Positions 1-8,130 of a DNA stretch of 38,725 nt are shown here, piece after piece. The position numbers and the translations under genes are program-made. This DNA comes from an uncultured Clostridia bacterium (lineage in GTDB: Bacteria; Bacillota; Clostridia; Christensenellales; UBA1242), in the NCBI GenBank assembly GCA_944372445.1, contig CALVZE010000007.1, positions 1-38,725 on the forward strand. Direction: 5' to 3'. Below the pieces are notes generated by a model that made no database searches, was not told the DNA's origin, and saw nothing but the letters and a program-made list of their open reading frames with translations. How positions within the stretch are numbered: the first letter of the stretch is position 1; every line of letters begins with the position of its first letter.

Positions 1-64
1 CGAAAGAGTGTGTGAAAAGTGAAGGGACGTAGTTAAAACAAGCGTGAAGAGCGAAGGGACACTT

Positions 65-313
65 TTAAAAGTGAAGATTTTTTTCTTCAATCGGTAGATA
101 TGCATCAAAATCTTTGTAATTTTGAAGTATAAGTCTGTGGTCAAAGGCATAAAAACATTTAGTGTTGCCCTTTTCTATCTTTATTAGCTTGCTGGTGGTT
201 TAGGAGGCGAGGTTGTTGTTTATGAAATAAAAAAACTTATAATTTTTTTCAAACAATCCGTTTAATATCTGTTTAAATTTTCGTTTTTGTGTGATTTCCT
301 CATTAAGTAGCAC
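65..313 (-). pseudogene. Possible coding remnant with an in-frame stop, unknown product
   Basis: On the minus strand one frame reads from about 313 (a GTG) down to a TAA at 67-65. It is interrupted only by an in-frame TAA at 202-200. The upstream part contains residues such as EEITQKRKFKQILNGLFEKN and ends in FYFINNNLAS. The downstream part contains KLIKIEKGNTKCFYAFDHRL and ends in YLPIEEKNLHF. The residue mix on both sides of the stop looks like protein and not like translated AT-rich spacer, which suggests the 3' end of a decayed gene whose N-terminal part was lost where the neighbouring regulator now lies. There is no ribosome binding site before the GTG. I do not recognise the family, and chance openness in AT-rich DNA cannot be excluded. 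Confidence 0.3.
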
Positions 314-332
314 TAGGCAATGAGAGAGTTTT

Positions 333-654
333 ATGAACAACAAATTGAGTGAAAATCGCAAATTTTTAATTAACCGTCTAGGCTATTTCAGGGTGCGTGC
401 AAAACTGAGCGCGCGTGATTTGTCGCTAAGAATGGGCAAGTCGCCAGGTTACATAACTAAGTTTGAAGCGGGTGGTATCAATTTACCAGCTGATGTTATT
501 TGATATTCTTGATATTTTGAATGTAAGCAAGGAAGAGTTTTTCTCGTATGAGCCAGAAAAGTATGAGAGTGATAAGAGATTTATTATGAAATTTCGTAAC
601 CTTTCCAAAGAAAATCAAGAGTTAATCTATAATATCATGGAAAGTTTAAAGTGA
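333..654 (+). pseudogene. Xre-family helix-turn-helix regulator, frameshifted
   Basis: An ATG at 333 opens a 56-codon frame with a classic Xre HTH: an arginine-rich first helix, then the stretch LSARDLSLRMGKSPGYITKF. It stops at TGA 501-503. The adjacent frame carries on without loss of homology as LFDILDILNVSKEEFF followed by a C-terminal tail ending IMESLK at 654. In intact members of this family the same order occurs in one chain (a recognition helix, 'E.G..LP', then 'hF.I...h.V...EFF'), so the two halves are one gene split by one extra base near 495-501. The junction reads GTT ATT TGA T, where slipping forward one base gives TTT GAT, so programmed +1 shifting is conceivable but unproven. 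The DNA target may be the inverted repeat at 677-698. The start lacks a strong Shine-Dalgarno sequence. Confidence 0.75.
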
Positions 655-659
655 TTTAC

Positions 660-689
660 TTGACAATCTTTAACTTCTAGTGATAAAAT
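660..689 (+). promoter_or_regulatory. trpS promoter
   Basis: TTGACA lies at 660-665 and TAAAAT at 684-689 with 18 bases between them. The -10 box is preceded by TGA, an extended -10 (TGn). The leader to the trpS ATG at 708 is only about 12 bases, which leaves no room for a T-box. Confidence 0.7.
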
Positions 690-698
690 TACCACTAG
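677..698. promoter_or_regulatory. Inverted repeat across the trpS -10 box, possible operator
   Basis: CTAGTGATA at 677-685, a spacer AAAT, and TACCACTAG at 690-698 form 9-base arms with one mismatch, centred on the -10 box. The half-site CACTAG occurs again at 311-316, just upstream of the broken Xre gene. This suggests, but does not prove, that the Xre protein once bound both places. Confidence 0.45.
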
Positions 699-707
699 GA
701 GTAATTC

Positions 708-1697
708 ATGAAAAGAGTTTTAACAGGTATTAAGCCGACAGGGTATGCGCATATCGGAAATTACTTTGGTGCTATTAAGCCCGCAATAGAATTAAGTAAG
801 CAAGACGACTTTGAATGTTTCTATTTTATTGCCGACTATCATGCTTTAACAACGCTCAATACTAAGGCGGAACTAAAGGAGTATTTTTATAATATTGCTT
901 GCACTTGGCTTGCCTGTGGTCTTGACCCTGAAAAGGTGGTTTTTTATCGCCAATCGGACATTAAAGAGGATTTTGAACTTAATTGGATACTTTGTAATGT
1001 GACTCCTAAGGGGTTGATGAATAGGGCGCATGCCTATAAGGCGTGTGTTGAGAAAAATGAGGCTAATGGACTAGATAGAGATGACAAGGTCAATATGGGG
1101 CTGTATAACTATCCTATTTTAATGAGCGCCGACATTATGCTTTTTGATGCTGACTATGTTCCTGTTGGACTTGACCAAAAGCAACATATTGAAATAGCGC
1201 GCGACATTGCACATAATTTTAATTTAAAATATGGCGAAACTTTAAAAGAACCTATGGAGTATATTGACAAAAACAACAACACACTTGTCGGACTTGATGG
1301 ACGCAAGATGAGTAAAAGCTATAACAACACAATAAAACTTTTTGGTGATGAAAACGAATTAAAAAAAGCTATTTTTAAAGTGGTAACTGATAGTCGCATG
1401 CCAGGTGAGCCAAAGGACGCAGATTGCACCGTTAATAAACTTTTTAAGCTTTTTGCAAGTGAAGATGAAGCAAAAGCGTTTGAAGAAGAGTTATTAAACG
1501 GCTTAGGTTGGGGCGAGGCAAAAAAGCGTCTTTTTGAGGTGGCAAACAGATACCTTTCGCCGATGAGGGAAAAGTTCAATTACTATATGGCACACAAAAA
1601 AGAAGTTGACGCGATTCTTGATGCGGGTGCTGAGAAAGCTCGCATGGTCGCAAGAAAAGTGCTTAGAAGAGTCAGAAAGGCTATTGGCGTAGAATAG
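708..1697 (+). CDS. trpS: Tryptophanyl-tRNA synthetase
   Basis: Cytoplasmic class I aminoacyl-tRNA synthetase that charges tRNA-Trp with tryptophan using ATP. The 329-residue length is normal for bacterial TrpRS (about 325-335). The N-terminal Rossmann half carries the HIGH-type signature HIGN at residues 15-18, and the second class I signature KMSKS sits at 200-204. The Trp-pocket region around 'MSADIMLFDADYVPVG' (about 139-154) and the DQ.QH element at 156-160 are typical. The start follows an AGGAG at 696-700. The gene stands alone behind its own short-leader promoter, with no T-box or leader peptide visible. It is followed at once by a GC-rich hairpin cluster that separates it from alaS. 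Confidence 0.97.
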   Translation: MKRVLTGIKPTGYAHIGNYFGAIKPAIELSKQDDFECFYFIADYHALTTLNTKAELKEYFYNIACTWLACGLDPEKVVFYRQSDIKEDFELNWILCNVTPKGLMNRAHAYKACVEKNEANGLDRDDKVNMGLYNYPILMSADIMLFDADYVPVGLDQKQHIEIARDIAHNFNLKYGETLKEPMEYIDKNNNTLVGLDGRKMSKSYNNTIKLFGDENELKKAIFKVVTDSRMPGEPKDADCTVNKLFKLFASEDEAKAFEEELLNGLGWGEAKKRLFEVANRYLSPMREKFNYYMAHKKEVDAILDAGAEKARMVARKVLRRVRKAIGVE

Positions 1698-1807
1698 GGC
1701 GCTAGGGCAAGCGTGAACGCTTGCACTCGCGCGAGCGAGTTTTCTAGCGCGCTAAGGCAAAGTGAAAAAAGATAGAAAAATTTTTGGCGCGCTAGAACCT
1801 TGCGCCC
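1697..1807. repeat. GC-rich cluster of nested hairpins between trpS and alaS
   Basis: This 111-base block is much richer in G and C than its surroundings and is closed by GGGCGC (1697-1702) and GCGCCC (1802-1807). Inside are a CAAGCGT/ACGCTTG hairpin (1708-1723), an ACTCGC/GCGAGT hairpin (1725-1740), a TAGCGCGCTA palindrome (1745-1754) and an 11-base inverted pair (1742-1752 with 1787-1797). There is no T-box signature. It may be a REP-like repeat, a transcription terminator, or a structured leader of alaS. Confidence 0.6.
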
Positions 1808-1846
1808 GTATAACATTAACTTAACAAAAACAATTAGGAGAAAAAC

Positions 1847-3664
1847 ATGATAAGCGATGTAGAAATTAAAAATAAGTGGTTTGAGTTTTTTGAAAGCAAA
1901 GGCTTTAAACGCATAGACAGTTATTCAATAATACCAGAAAATGACCCGACAGTTTTATTTACAACTGCTGGTATGCATCCTCTTGTGCCATATCTTCTTG
2001 GGGAAACTCATCCGAAAGGTAACAAGATTTGCAATATTCAAAGATGCATACGCACGACCGACATTGAGGATGTCGGCGATGACAGTCACTTGACCTTTTT
2101 TGAAATGTTAGGCAACTGGTTTTTAGGCGAATGTGATAAGGAAAAGATGATTGAATATTCTTACGAATTTTTGACAAGTCCAAAATATTTAGGTATTGAT
2201 AAGAAGAGGCTTGCCACAACTGTGTTTGCAGGAGATGAACTCGCGCCTCGCGATACTTTTTCGTATGATGTTTGGAAAAAGTGCGGAATTGAAAATGTCT
2301 ATTTTTTAGACAAAAAGCACAATTGGTGGGCGTTAGGTGGCGGAGTTGGTCCATGTGGTCCTGACACTGAGATGTTTTTGGATACAGGCAAAGAAAAATG
2401 TAGTGAAAAATGCTCGCCAGCCTGCGATTGTGGAAAGTATCTAGAAATTTGGAACGATGTTTTCATGCAATATGTTGTAGAACATGAGGGTGATGCTGTC
2501 AAACCATTAAAAAAGCCTAATATAGATACAGGTATGGGCTTGGAGCGAACGGTTGTTGTTATAAACGGCTTAAAATCTGTCTATGACTGCGGTGTTTTAA
2601 AGAAAGCGATTGATTTTATCTCTTCGCACGCAAAAATTTCTTATCTTGAAAGCGAAAAATCAAAGCGTTCATATCGTATTATTGCCGACCACTTGCGTTC
2701 TGCTCTTTTCATTCTTGGTGATGAAAGAGGGGTGGTGCCTTCTAATGTTGGTCAGGGTTACATTTTAAGGCGCTTAATTCGTCGTGCGGTAAATTGTGCT
2801 AGAAACATCGATTTAGACACAAAATATTTTAATGATATAATCGACATCTATGTTGATAGACATGGCGAAGATTATGCGGACATCAAGCGAAATAGAGAAT
2901 TTGTCAAAGTTGAACTTGATAAAGAAGTGGAAAAATTTTCAAAGGCGCTTGAAGAGGGTCATAAGGAATTTGACAAGGTCATCAGAGGCATTGAAAAACA
3001 CAAGGAATTTGCATCGAAAAATGGCGAAGTGGTGGAAAATGTTATCTCTGGCAAGGCATGTTTTAGACTTTATGATACTTTTGGTTTTCCTTTTGAACTC
3101 ACAAAAGAGCTTGCAAAAGAAATAGGCTACGATGTTGACGAAGAGGGCTACAAAAAGGCATTTATGGAGCATCAAGAAAAGAGTAGATCAGCATCCGCTG
3201 GAACATTTAAAGGCGGACTTGCCGACATCTCTGACGCGAGCGCTCATCTTCACACTGCAACACATCTACTTATGGCAGGGCTTAGGAAGATGTTTGGTAA
3301 CGGCGTTATGCAAAAGGGGTCCAACATCACGCCTGAACGCATGCGACTAGACTTTAATGTTGACCATAAACTTACACCAGAGGAAATTAAAACGCTTGAA
3401 GATTTTGTCAACGATGCCATTAAAAAGGAAATTCCTGTAACCTATGAAGAGATGACACTTGAAGAGGCTAAAAAGAGCGGTGCGGTTGGAGTTTTTGAAA
3501 GTAAATACGGCGAAAAGGTTAAAGTTTACACCATAGGCAACATTTCCAAGGAAATTTGCGGTGGACCTCACGCCAAAAACACCAAAGACTTGCATCACTT
3601 TAAAATAGTTAAAGAGGAAAGCTCTTCAGCTGGAATTAGAAGAATAAAGGCAATTTTAGATTAA
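1847..3664 (+). CDS. alaS: Alanyl-tRNA synthetase, short form lacking the beta-barrel and C-Ala domains
   Basis: Charges tRNA-Ala and edits mischarged Ser/Gly. The class II catalytic core covers about residues 1-240 (including 'HLTFFEMLGNW' near 81-91), followed by the helical tRNA-recognition domain. The editing domain is present, with HTATH at 469-473 and CGGPH at 571-575, the HxxxH/CxxxH metal set. It is only 605 residues long, against about 870 in typical bacteria. It ends right after the editing domain ('SSAGIRRIKAILD'), so the C-Ala domain is absent. The beta-barrel with the usual 'TPFYAESGGQ' element before the editing domain is also absent. CGGP replaces the common CGGT. This layout and wording resemble the short AlaRS I associate with Patescibacteria-type genomes. 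The stop codon is clean and no leftover domain follows, so it is not a recent truncation. The ribosome binding site is TTAGGAG, 6-7 bases before the ATG. Confidence 0.93.
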   Translation: MISDVEIKNKWFEFFESKGFKRIDSYSIIPENDPTVLFTTAGMHPLVPYLLGETHPKGNKICNIQRCIRTTDIEDVGDDSHLTFFEMLGNWFLGECDKEKMIEYSYEFLTSPKYLGIDKKRLATTVFAGDELAPRDTFSYDVWKKCGIENVYFLDKKHNWWALGGGVGPCGPDTEMFLDTGKEKCSEKCSPACDCGKYLEIWNDVFMQYVVEHEGDAVKPLKKPNIDTGMGLERTVVVINGLKSVYDCGVLKKAIDFISSHAKISYLESEKSKRSYRIIADHLRSALFILGDERGVVPSNVGQGYILRRLIRRAVNCARNIDLDTKYFNDIIDIYVDRHGEDYADIKRNREFVKVELDKEVEKFSKALEEGHKEFDKVIRGIEKHKEFASKNGEVVENVISGKACFRLYDTFGFPFELTKELAKEIGYDVDEEGYKKAFMEHQEKSRSASAGTFKGGLADISDASAHLHTATHLLMAGLRKMFGNGVMQKGSNITPERMRLDFNVDHKLTPEEIKTLEDFVNDAIKKEIPVTYEEMTLEEAKKSGAVGVFESKYGEKVKVYTIGNISKEICGGPHAKNTKDLHHFKIVKEESSSAGIRRIKAILD

Positions 3665-3668
3665 TTTA

Positions 3669-3697
3669 TTGACATATTTTAATTTTATTGATAAAAT
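3669..3697 (+). promoter_or_regulatory. Promoter of the DUF4097 gene
   Basis: TTGACA at 3669-3674 is followed after 17 bases by TAAAAT at 3692-3697, again with TGA before the -10 (extended -10). The leader is roughly 58 bases and ends in a strong GGAGGGAGC ribosome binding site before the ATG at 3762. Confidence 0.7.
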
Positions 3698-3761
3698 AAA
3701 TTTGTTGATAGGGTTGTAATGTCAATGTAAAACATTGATAAATTAAATTTGAGGAGGGAGC

Positions 3762-5285
3762 ATGGCTCAGGGCGGAATTAGAAAGGGATTTTTCTTCTAC
3801 TTTGGACTTTTTGTGCTGTTACTTATTGCCATATTTTTGATAATATTAGTTGTCCTATTCTTTAATCCTGGAAAAACTATATGCTGGTTACAATATTTCA
3901 CGGGTGGCGAGCAGGTGCAGTTACAGATGACCACGGATGAAACAAAGACGCCGTTTGATTTTACCGCAAACGGAAATGTCAGCCATATTGAAGTTGATTG
4001 TTCATATGCCGATGTCTATGTTAAGGTGAGTGAGGACATACACAAAAATTGCGTGCAGATAACAAACGAAGCATCTGGCTTTGCTACATATAAGCAAGCT
4101 AGACCTTATAAATATTCGGTTACGCTTGAAGGCTCCACATTAAAGATAAGCGTTGAGGAGCCTGTTGGTTTTCTGTATTTTTCACAAAATATCTCTATTG
4201 TTATCAACATTGAAGCACGCTATTTCGACGGCAGTGTTTCCTTTGACGGCAAATTTCAAAATATAGATTTCAATATCAACACAACAAACGGCGATGTGTA
4301 TTTTGGCACAGCAAGCTCGGACGCCTATGAGATTATGCCAGGAAATATAAATGTTGAAACAACAGGCGGAAATATTTACCTATCTAAAAACTTAAATTTA
4401 AATGGCATAGATAAACTCTCTCTTGAAACGGGAAGCGGTGAGATAACTACTGATAGCTACAATGTTTCACTTGATAACAGCGGTAACTTAAACGGAAAAG
4501 GTATAGTTTTAAACTCAGGAACGATAAATTTAACCACTGATACCGGCTTAATGGACTTTGACCTAATTAAAATAAATAACGGCGGACAGCTAAATTTCAG
4601 CAATGAAAACGGTAATATGTCGATCGGCGAGATTGATGTTCAAAAGGTAAATCTGAATGCGCTTGAAGGAAATTATTATTTTGATAAGGTTACAGCAGAA
4701 ACACTCTCTTTTACTCCGTCTGAGGACAGGATTGAAGCACCAAACATAAGAGTGGGTGCGCTTTATGGTGATTTTGTAATTTCATCCTCTGAAAATAGTT
4801 CTTCTCCAAATATTAATATCGACAAACTTGTAGGCGATTTTGCATCGACAGGTGTAAACGGAAGTTTTAATATCGGTGAAATCGAAGGCGAAGTGCGTGT
4901 AGACACAAAGAGTGCTGATATAAATGTTAACTATGCAAGTTCAACCACAAGTTATACTGACAGCATTGTCACTGAAAGAGGTGATGTGACACTAGGATTT
5001 TTAGGTGCATGCAACCATAAAATAGAAATCTTGACCGATAGCGGAAAGGTGACAATAAATGTTGTTGATGAAACAGGTTTTACTTCAACTGTGTATGATT
5101 ATGCTGAATACTCAAAGGGTGAAGCGGAAAGAAATCCATTATCTAACGATACCGACAGAATAACCGTAAATGTCGGAACGCATGAGGCTACTAAAAATCC
5201 TCTTAATATAGAGCCTTCACAAGGTTCGGTCAAAGGTAATTTTGTAATTTTCACAAATGACAAAGTTGAATATGTTAAAGCCTAA
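3762..5285 (+). CDS. Membrane-anchored DUF4097-type beta-helical protein
   Basis: A 507-residue protein with one N-terminal transmembrane segment (about residues 11-35) and a long outward-facing remainder. The outer part is made of repeating short beta units of the kind 'GDVYFG', 'GNIYLS', 'GEITTD', 'GLMDFD' and 'GNMSIG', the hallmark of DUF4097/adhesin-like solenoids. No catalytic motif is visible and the biochemical role is unknown. It has its own promoter and a strong ribosome binding site, and is closed by a terminator at 5340-5368. It heads a block of three surface proteins. Envelope sensing or scaffolding is an inference from topology only. Confidence 0.75.
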   Translation: MAQGGIRKGFFFYFGLFVLLLIAIFLIILVVLFFNPGKTICWLQYFTGGEQVQLQMTTDETKTPFDFTANGNVSHIEVDCSYADVYVKVSEDIHKNCVQITNEASGFATYKQARPYKYSVTLEGSTLKISVEEPVGFLYFSQNISIVINIEARYFDGSVSFDGKFQNIDFNINTTNGDVYFGTASSDAYEIMPGNINVETTGGNIYLSKNLNLNGIDKLSLETGSGEITTDSYNVSLDNSGNLNGKGIVLNSGTINLTTDTGLMDFDLIKINNGGQLNFSNENGNMSIGEIDVQKVNLNALEGNYYFDKVTAETLSFTPSEDRIEAPNIRVGALYGDFVISSSENSSSPNINIDKLVGDFASTGVNGSFNIGEIEGEVRVDTKSADINVNYASSTTSYTDSIVTERGDVTLGFLGACNHKIEILTDSGKVTINVVDETGFTSTVYDYAEYSKGEAERNPLSNDTDRITVNVGTHEATKNPLNIEPSQGSVKGNFVIFTNDKVEYVKA

Positions 5286-5339
5286 TAATAAAGCAGAAGA
5301 ACTTACATTTAAATTAAATTTTCGTAAAAATTCAATACA

Positions 5340-5368
5340 TTATCCTTGTTAAAGCAAGGATAATTTTT
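5340..5368 (+). terminator. Rho-independent terminator after the DUF4097 gene
   Basis: TTATCCTTG (5340-5348) and CAAGGATAA (5355-5363) form a perfect 9-base stem with a 6-base loop, followed by TTTTT. The rest of the gap to 5559 is very AT-rich and holds only a likely promoter. Confidence 0.85.
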
Positions 5369-5470
5369 GTTATAAGCTTAATAAATGCGCAATAAAAAAT
5401 ATTTTGCTAAAATATTTGGAAAAATATATAAAAATGTGTTATTAATATAATGTAACTAATAAAATTTTTA

Positions 5471-5498
5471 TTACATATAAAACTAAGTTTGCTATACA
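5471..5498 (+). promoter_or_regulatory. Likely promoter of the GLUG/InlB_B surface protein gene
   Basis: TTACAT at 5471-5476 and TATACA at 5493-5498 are 16 bases apart. A TATAAT at 5500-5505 is an alternative -10 without a good -35. Placement is tentative because the interval is so AT-rich. Confidence 0.4.
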
Positions 5499-5559
5499 TT
5501 ATAATTTAAATTTAAAGAATACTAATAATACTCACTATGACACATAAAGAGAGGGTATG

Positions 5560-8028
5560 ATGAAAAAGACTTTAAAATTTTCTATAATTTCGTTAATTGT
5601 TTTTCTTGCTTTTTGCGGATTGTTTCTTTTTTCTATGCCATGTATTATAAATAACGTGGATGCTGAAATAACAAAAAGCTCGGCAACGATTTCAATAGGA
5701 TCGCCAGAGGATTTACAAGCTTTTATCAATGGTTACTCTGAGAATGCCTCTGACTGCACCGTGCTATTAACAAAAGATATAGACATGTCTAAGAATTCCG
5801 TTGAAAACACAATCGGAACAAGTGAAATTCCTTTTACAGGTGTTTTTGACGGTGATGGTTACACTATCAGTAATTTAAACATTGATTTTTCAAATACAGC
5901 AAAAGATTATGTTGTGCCTTCCTATTTAGGACTCTTTGGTGTGACAAATGGTGCTACTATTTTCGACCTTAAAATTTCTGGCGTTACTAATATTACTGTA
6001 TCAAATTCTCCAAATATATTAGCCGTTGGAACTCTTGTTGGTAAAGCGCAAAACACAACTATTGAAAACTGCGATATTAACGCCACTTTAAATTATGTTG
6101 ACAATAAAAATCAAGAGGGAGTCAATGAAGAAAACAAGGGCATAAAAACAATAAATGCAGGCGGTTATGTGGGAGAACTTGTTGACTCTACCATAAAAAA
6201 TTCTTTATATCGTCCTGATAGCAGAAATGGAGCATCTAGTTTCTCTCTTTCAAGCATATTTAAGCGAGATGCTAAAATAGGTGGTGTTGCTGGCGTTGTG
6301 CAGAATTCCACTATAATGTTCATGGTGAGCGCACCAAGATTGAGCGTTGAGATTGCAAGTGAAAACTTTACAGGAACTACATATATTGGTGGCATTTTTG
6401 GAACAATTAGCCAAGGCAATAGTAAGGTTATTAACTGCGTTGTAGAGCCAACAATAACCATTAACAACAACTATAATAAGACGATATATAGCGGTGCTAT
6501 CGGTGGATATATTTCACTTCCAGCACCATACGAAAACAACATTTCTTATGTTTATTATAATTCTAGCTTAATGGCTTTTGGTGATACAACAAATTACAAT
6601 GCAAACAACAATGTTACAAGCGTTAGCGACACGATAATAAGTCATAAGGCTGGTGCGCGTGATTATTTTGAGTCGAAAAAATGGAATGGACTTTATGGCG
6701 ACCATTGGGATTTTGCAAACACCTTTATTATTCAAGACAACAACATAGATTTGCAAGCGTTTCAAGGCGATTTTGCTATCAGAGTCACAACAAGCAGTGT
6801 TAGTGTTGATGATAATATAATTATTCTCTTAGATACTAACGAAGCTGGCGAATTAGTGCCAGCAACAAATAATGAGCTTGAACTCACAAGTAGTGGTTAT
6901 AATGACACAGTTCAGATTAAATTTAAATTTAATGCTAATGTTAACGCGAAGATTGGAAAATATTATAGTTTATCTAGTTTAACTCTAAGAAGCGGAGAAA
7001 CCAAAACAGTAGCTTCTTTCCTAGAAGGTGATAATGGCTATCGACTAGACACAATGGATGATTATGACAGAATTAGTATGTCGACCATTAATGACGAAGA
7101 AGAAACAATTTACACAATAACAATTTCGGGTGTGACAAACAACTACACAGGTTTATACCAACTAAATATTGTTGCTAATAAATTTGTCGGAAAATTTGAA
7201 TATAGACTTTTTGCTAAGGACGAAACAACCGAAATAGATGAAGGTGTTGTGCAGACGGAGTGCTATGTTTATAACAAAACAGGAGGCAACCAAACATCTC
7301 GCAGTTACACCATTGATGATATGACTTATAACAACTCTTACACCATAGCAACGCGAGCTGATTCGCGTTCAATATATGAATTTCGTGGCTGGTATTTAGA
7401 AACTGATGACGGAGATATTCCGCTTAGCGATGCGGACGAAGAAGGGGGAAATGTTTTTTCAAATAGTGATCTCTCTTTTACTTTTGGGCAAAAAGATTTT
7501 GCTTTAACTGATAACTTTGTTGTGTATGCAAAATATGTTGATAACTCTTGTGAGATAACTTTTGACTTCGATGAAGGCATTGAAAGAATAGTAATTTCGA
7601 CAAATGAAGATGCAATCACAACAACAGGAACAACGATTAAAGTTAAGAAACAATCTAATGTCAAAATGGAGCTATATTTAAAGGAAGATTATTCCTTTGA
7701 TGTTCAAAGATTTTTGGATATAGTCAGCATCTATAAGGGTGTCTGTGAGCGTGTTGACGATGGCTCGAATGCTCGTTATTATCAATTCAATTTAGATATG
7801 ACACAGCTTAACGATCCTAGCTTCAATAATGTATTAAATCTTTCTTTTGAAACAGAGGTTGAAGATACAACCGATTGGACGCTCATTTGGACGATAGTTG
7901 GCTCTTTAATAGGTGGACTTGCTTTAATTGCGATTATAATTGTTGTAGTGGTTATTGTGAAACGAAGAAAAGGTGGCGGAGGCGGTGGAAGAACTCGCAA
8001 GGCTTCCTATAAAAATATGTATTATTAA
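5560..8028 (+). CDS. Large secreted type I membrane protein with GLUG-like and InlB_B/Flg_new-like repeats
   Basis: An 822-residue cell-surface protein. It has an N-terminal signal peptide (lysines then a hydrophobic stretch to about residue 35). The following region is a right-handed-helix type with GLUG-like units such as 'FTGVFDGDGYTISNLNI' and 'YLGLFGVTNGATIFDLKI' (about 85-300). A middle beta-rich region leads into one copy resembling the InlB_B/Flg_new repeat ('YEFRGWYLETDDGD' to 'FVVYAKYVD'). Near the C-terminus lies one transmembrane segment, then KRRKGGGGGGRTRK and a tyrosine-rich end. Two ATGs compete (5557 and 5560). I chose 5560 because GAGGG at 5551-5555 is only one base from the first. 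There is no LPXTG motif, so anchoring is by the transmembrane segment. The role is unknown, with adhesion or wall contact likely. Confidence 0.72.
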   Translation: MKKTLKFSIISLIVFLAFCGLFLFSMPCIINNVDAEITKSSATISIGSPEDLQAFINGYSENASDCTVLLTKDIDMSKNSVENTIGTSEIPFTGVFDGDGYTISNLNIDFSNTAKDYVVPSYLGLFGVTNGATIFDLKISGVTNITVSNSPNILAVGTLVGKAQNTTIENCDINATLNYVDNKNQEGVNEENKGIKTINAGGYVGELVDSTIKNSLYRPDSRNGASSFSLSSIFKRDAKIGGVAGVVQNSTIMFMVSAPRLSVEIASENFTGTTYIGGIFGTISQGNSKVINCVVEPTITINNNYNKTIYSGAIGGYISLPAPYENNISYVYYNSSLMAFGDTTNYNANNNVTSVSDTIISHKAGARDYFESKKWNGLYGDHWDFANTFIIQDNNIDLQAFQGDFAIRVTTSSVSVDDNIIILLDTNEAGELVPATNNELELTSSGYNDTVQIKFKFNANVNAKIGKYYSLSSLTLRSGETKTVASFLEGDNGYRLDTMDDYDRISMSTINDEEETIYTITISGVTNNYTGLYQLNIVANKFVGKFEYRLFAKDETTEIDEGVVQTECYVYNKTGGNQTSRSYTIDDMTYNNSYTIATRADSRSIYEFRGWYLETDDGDIPLSDADEEGGNVFSNSDLSFTFGQKDFALTDNFVVYAKYVDNSCEITFDFDEGIERIVISTNEDAITTTGTTIKVKKQSNVKMELYLKEDYSFDVQRFLDIVSIYKGVCERVDDGSNARYYQFNLDMTQLNDPSFNNVLNLSFETEVEDTTDWTLIWTIVGSLIGGLALIAIIIVVVVIVKRRKGGGGGGRTRKASYKNMYY

Positions 8029-8130
8029 TCAATTTCTAAATAAATAGATTTACTTTTAATTTATAGTATTATGTCACAATATGTTGTATATTTGAATGCG
8101 TAATACACCACATATATTTATTGAGGAAAT

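Noticed and set aside
1698-1846. T-box leader of alaS
   Set aside because: No specifier loop, antiterminator bulge or GGUGG/ACCGCG element can be read; only nested GC-rich palindromes are present and the spacer is too short.
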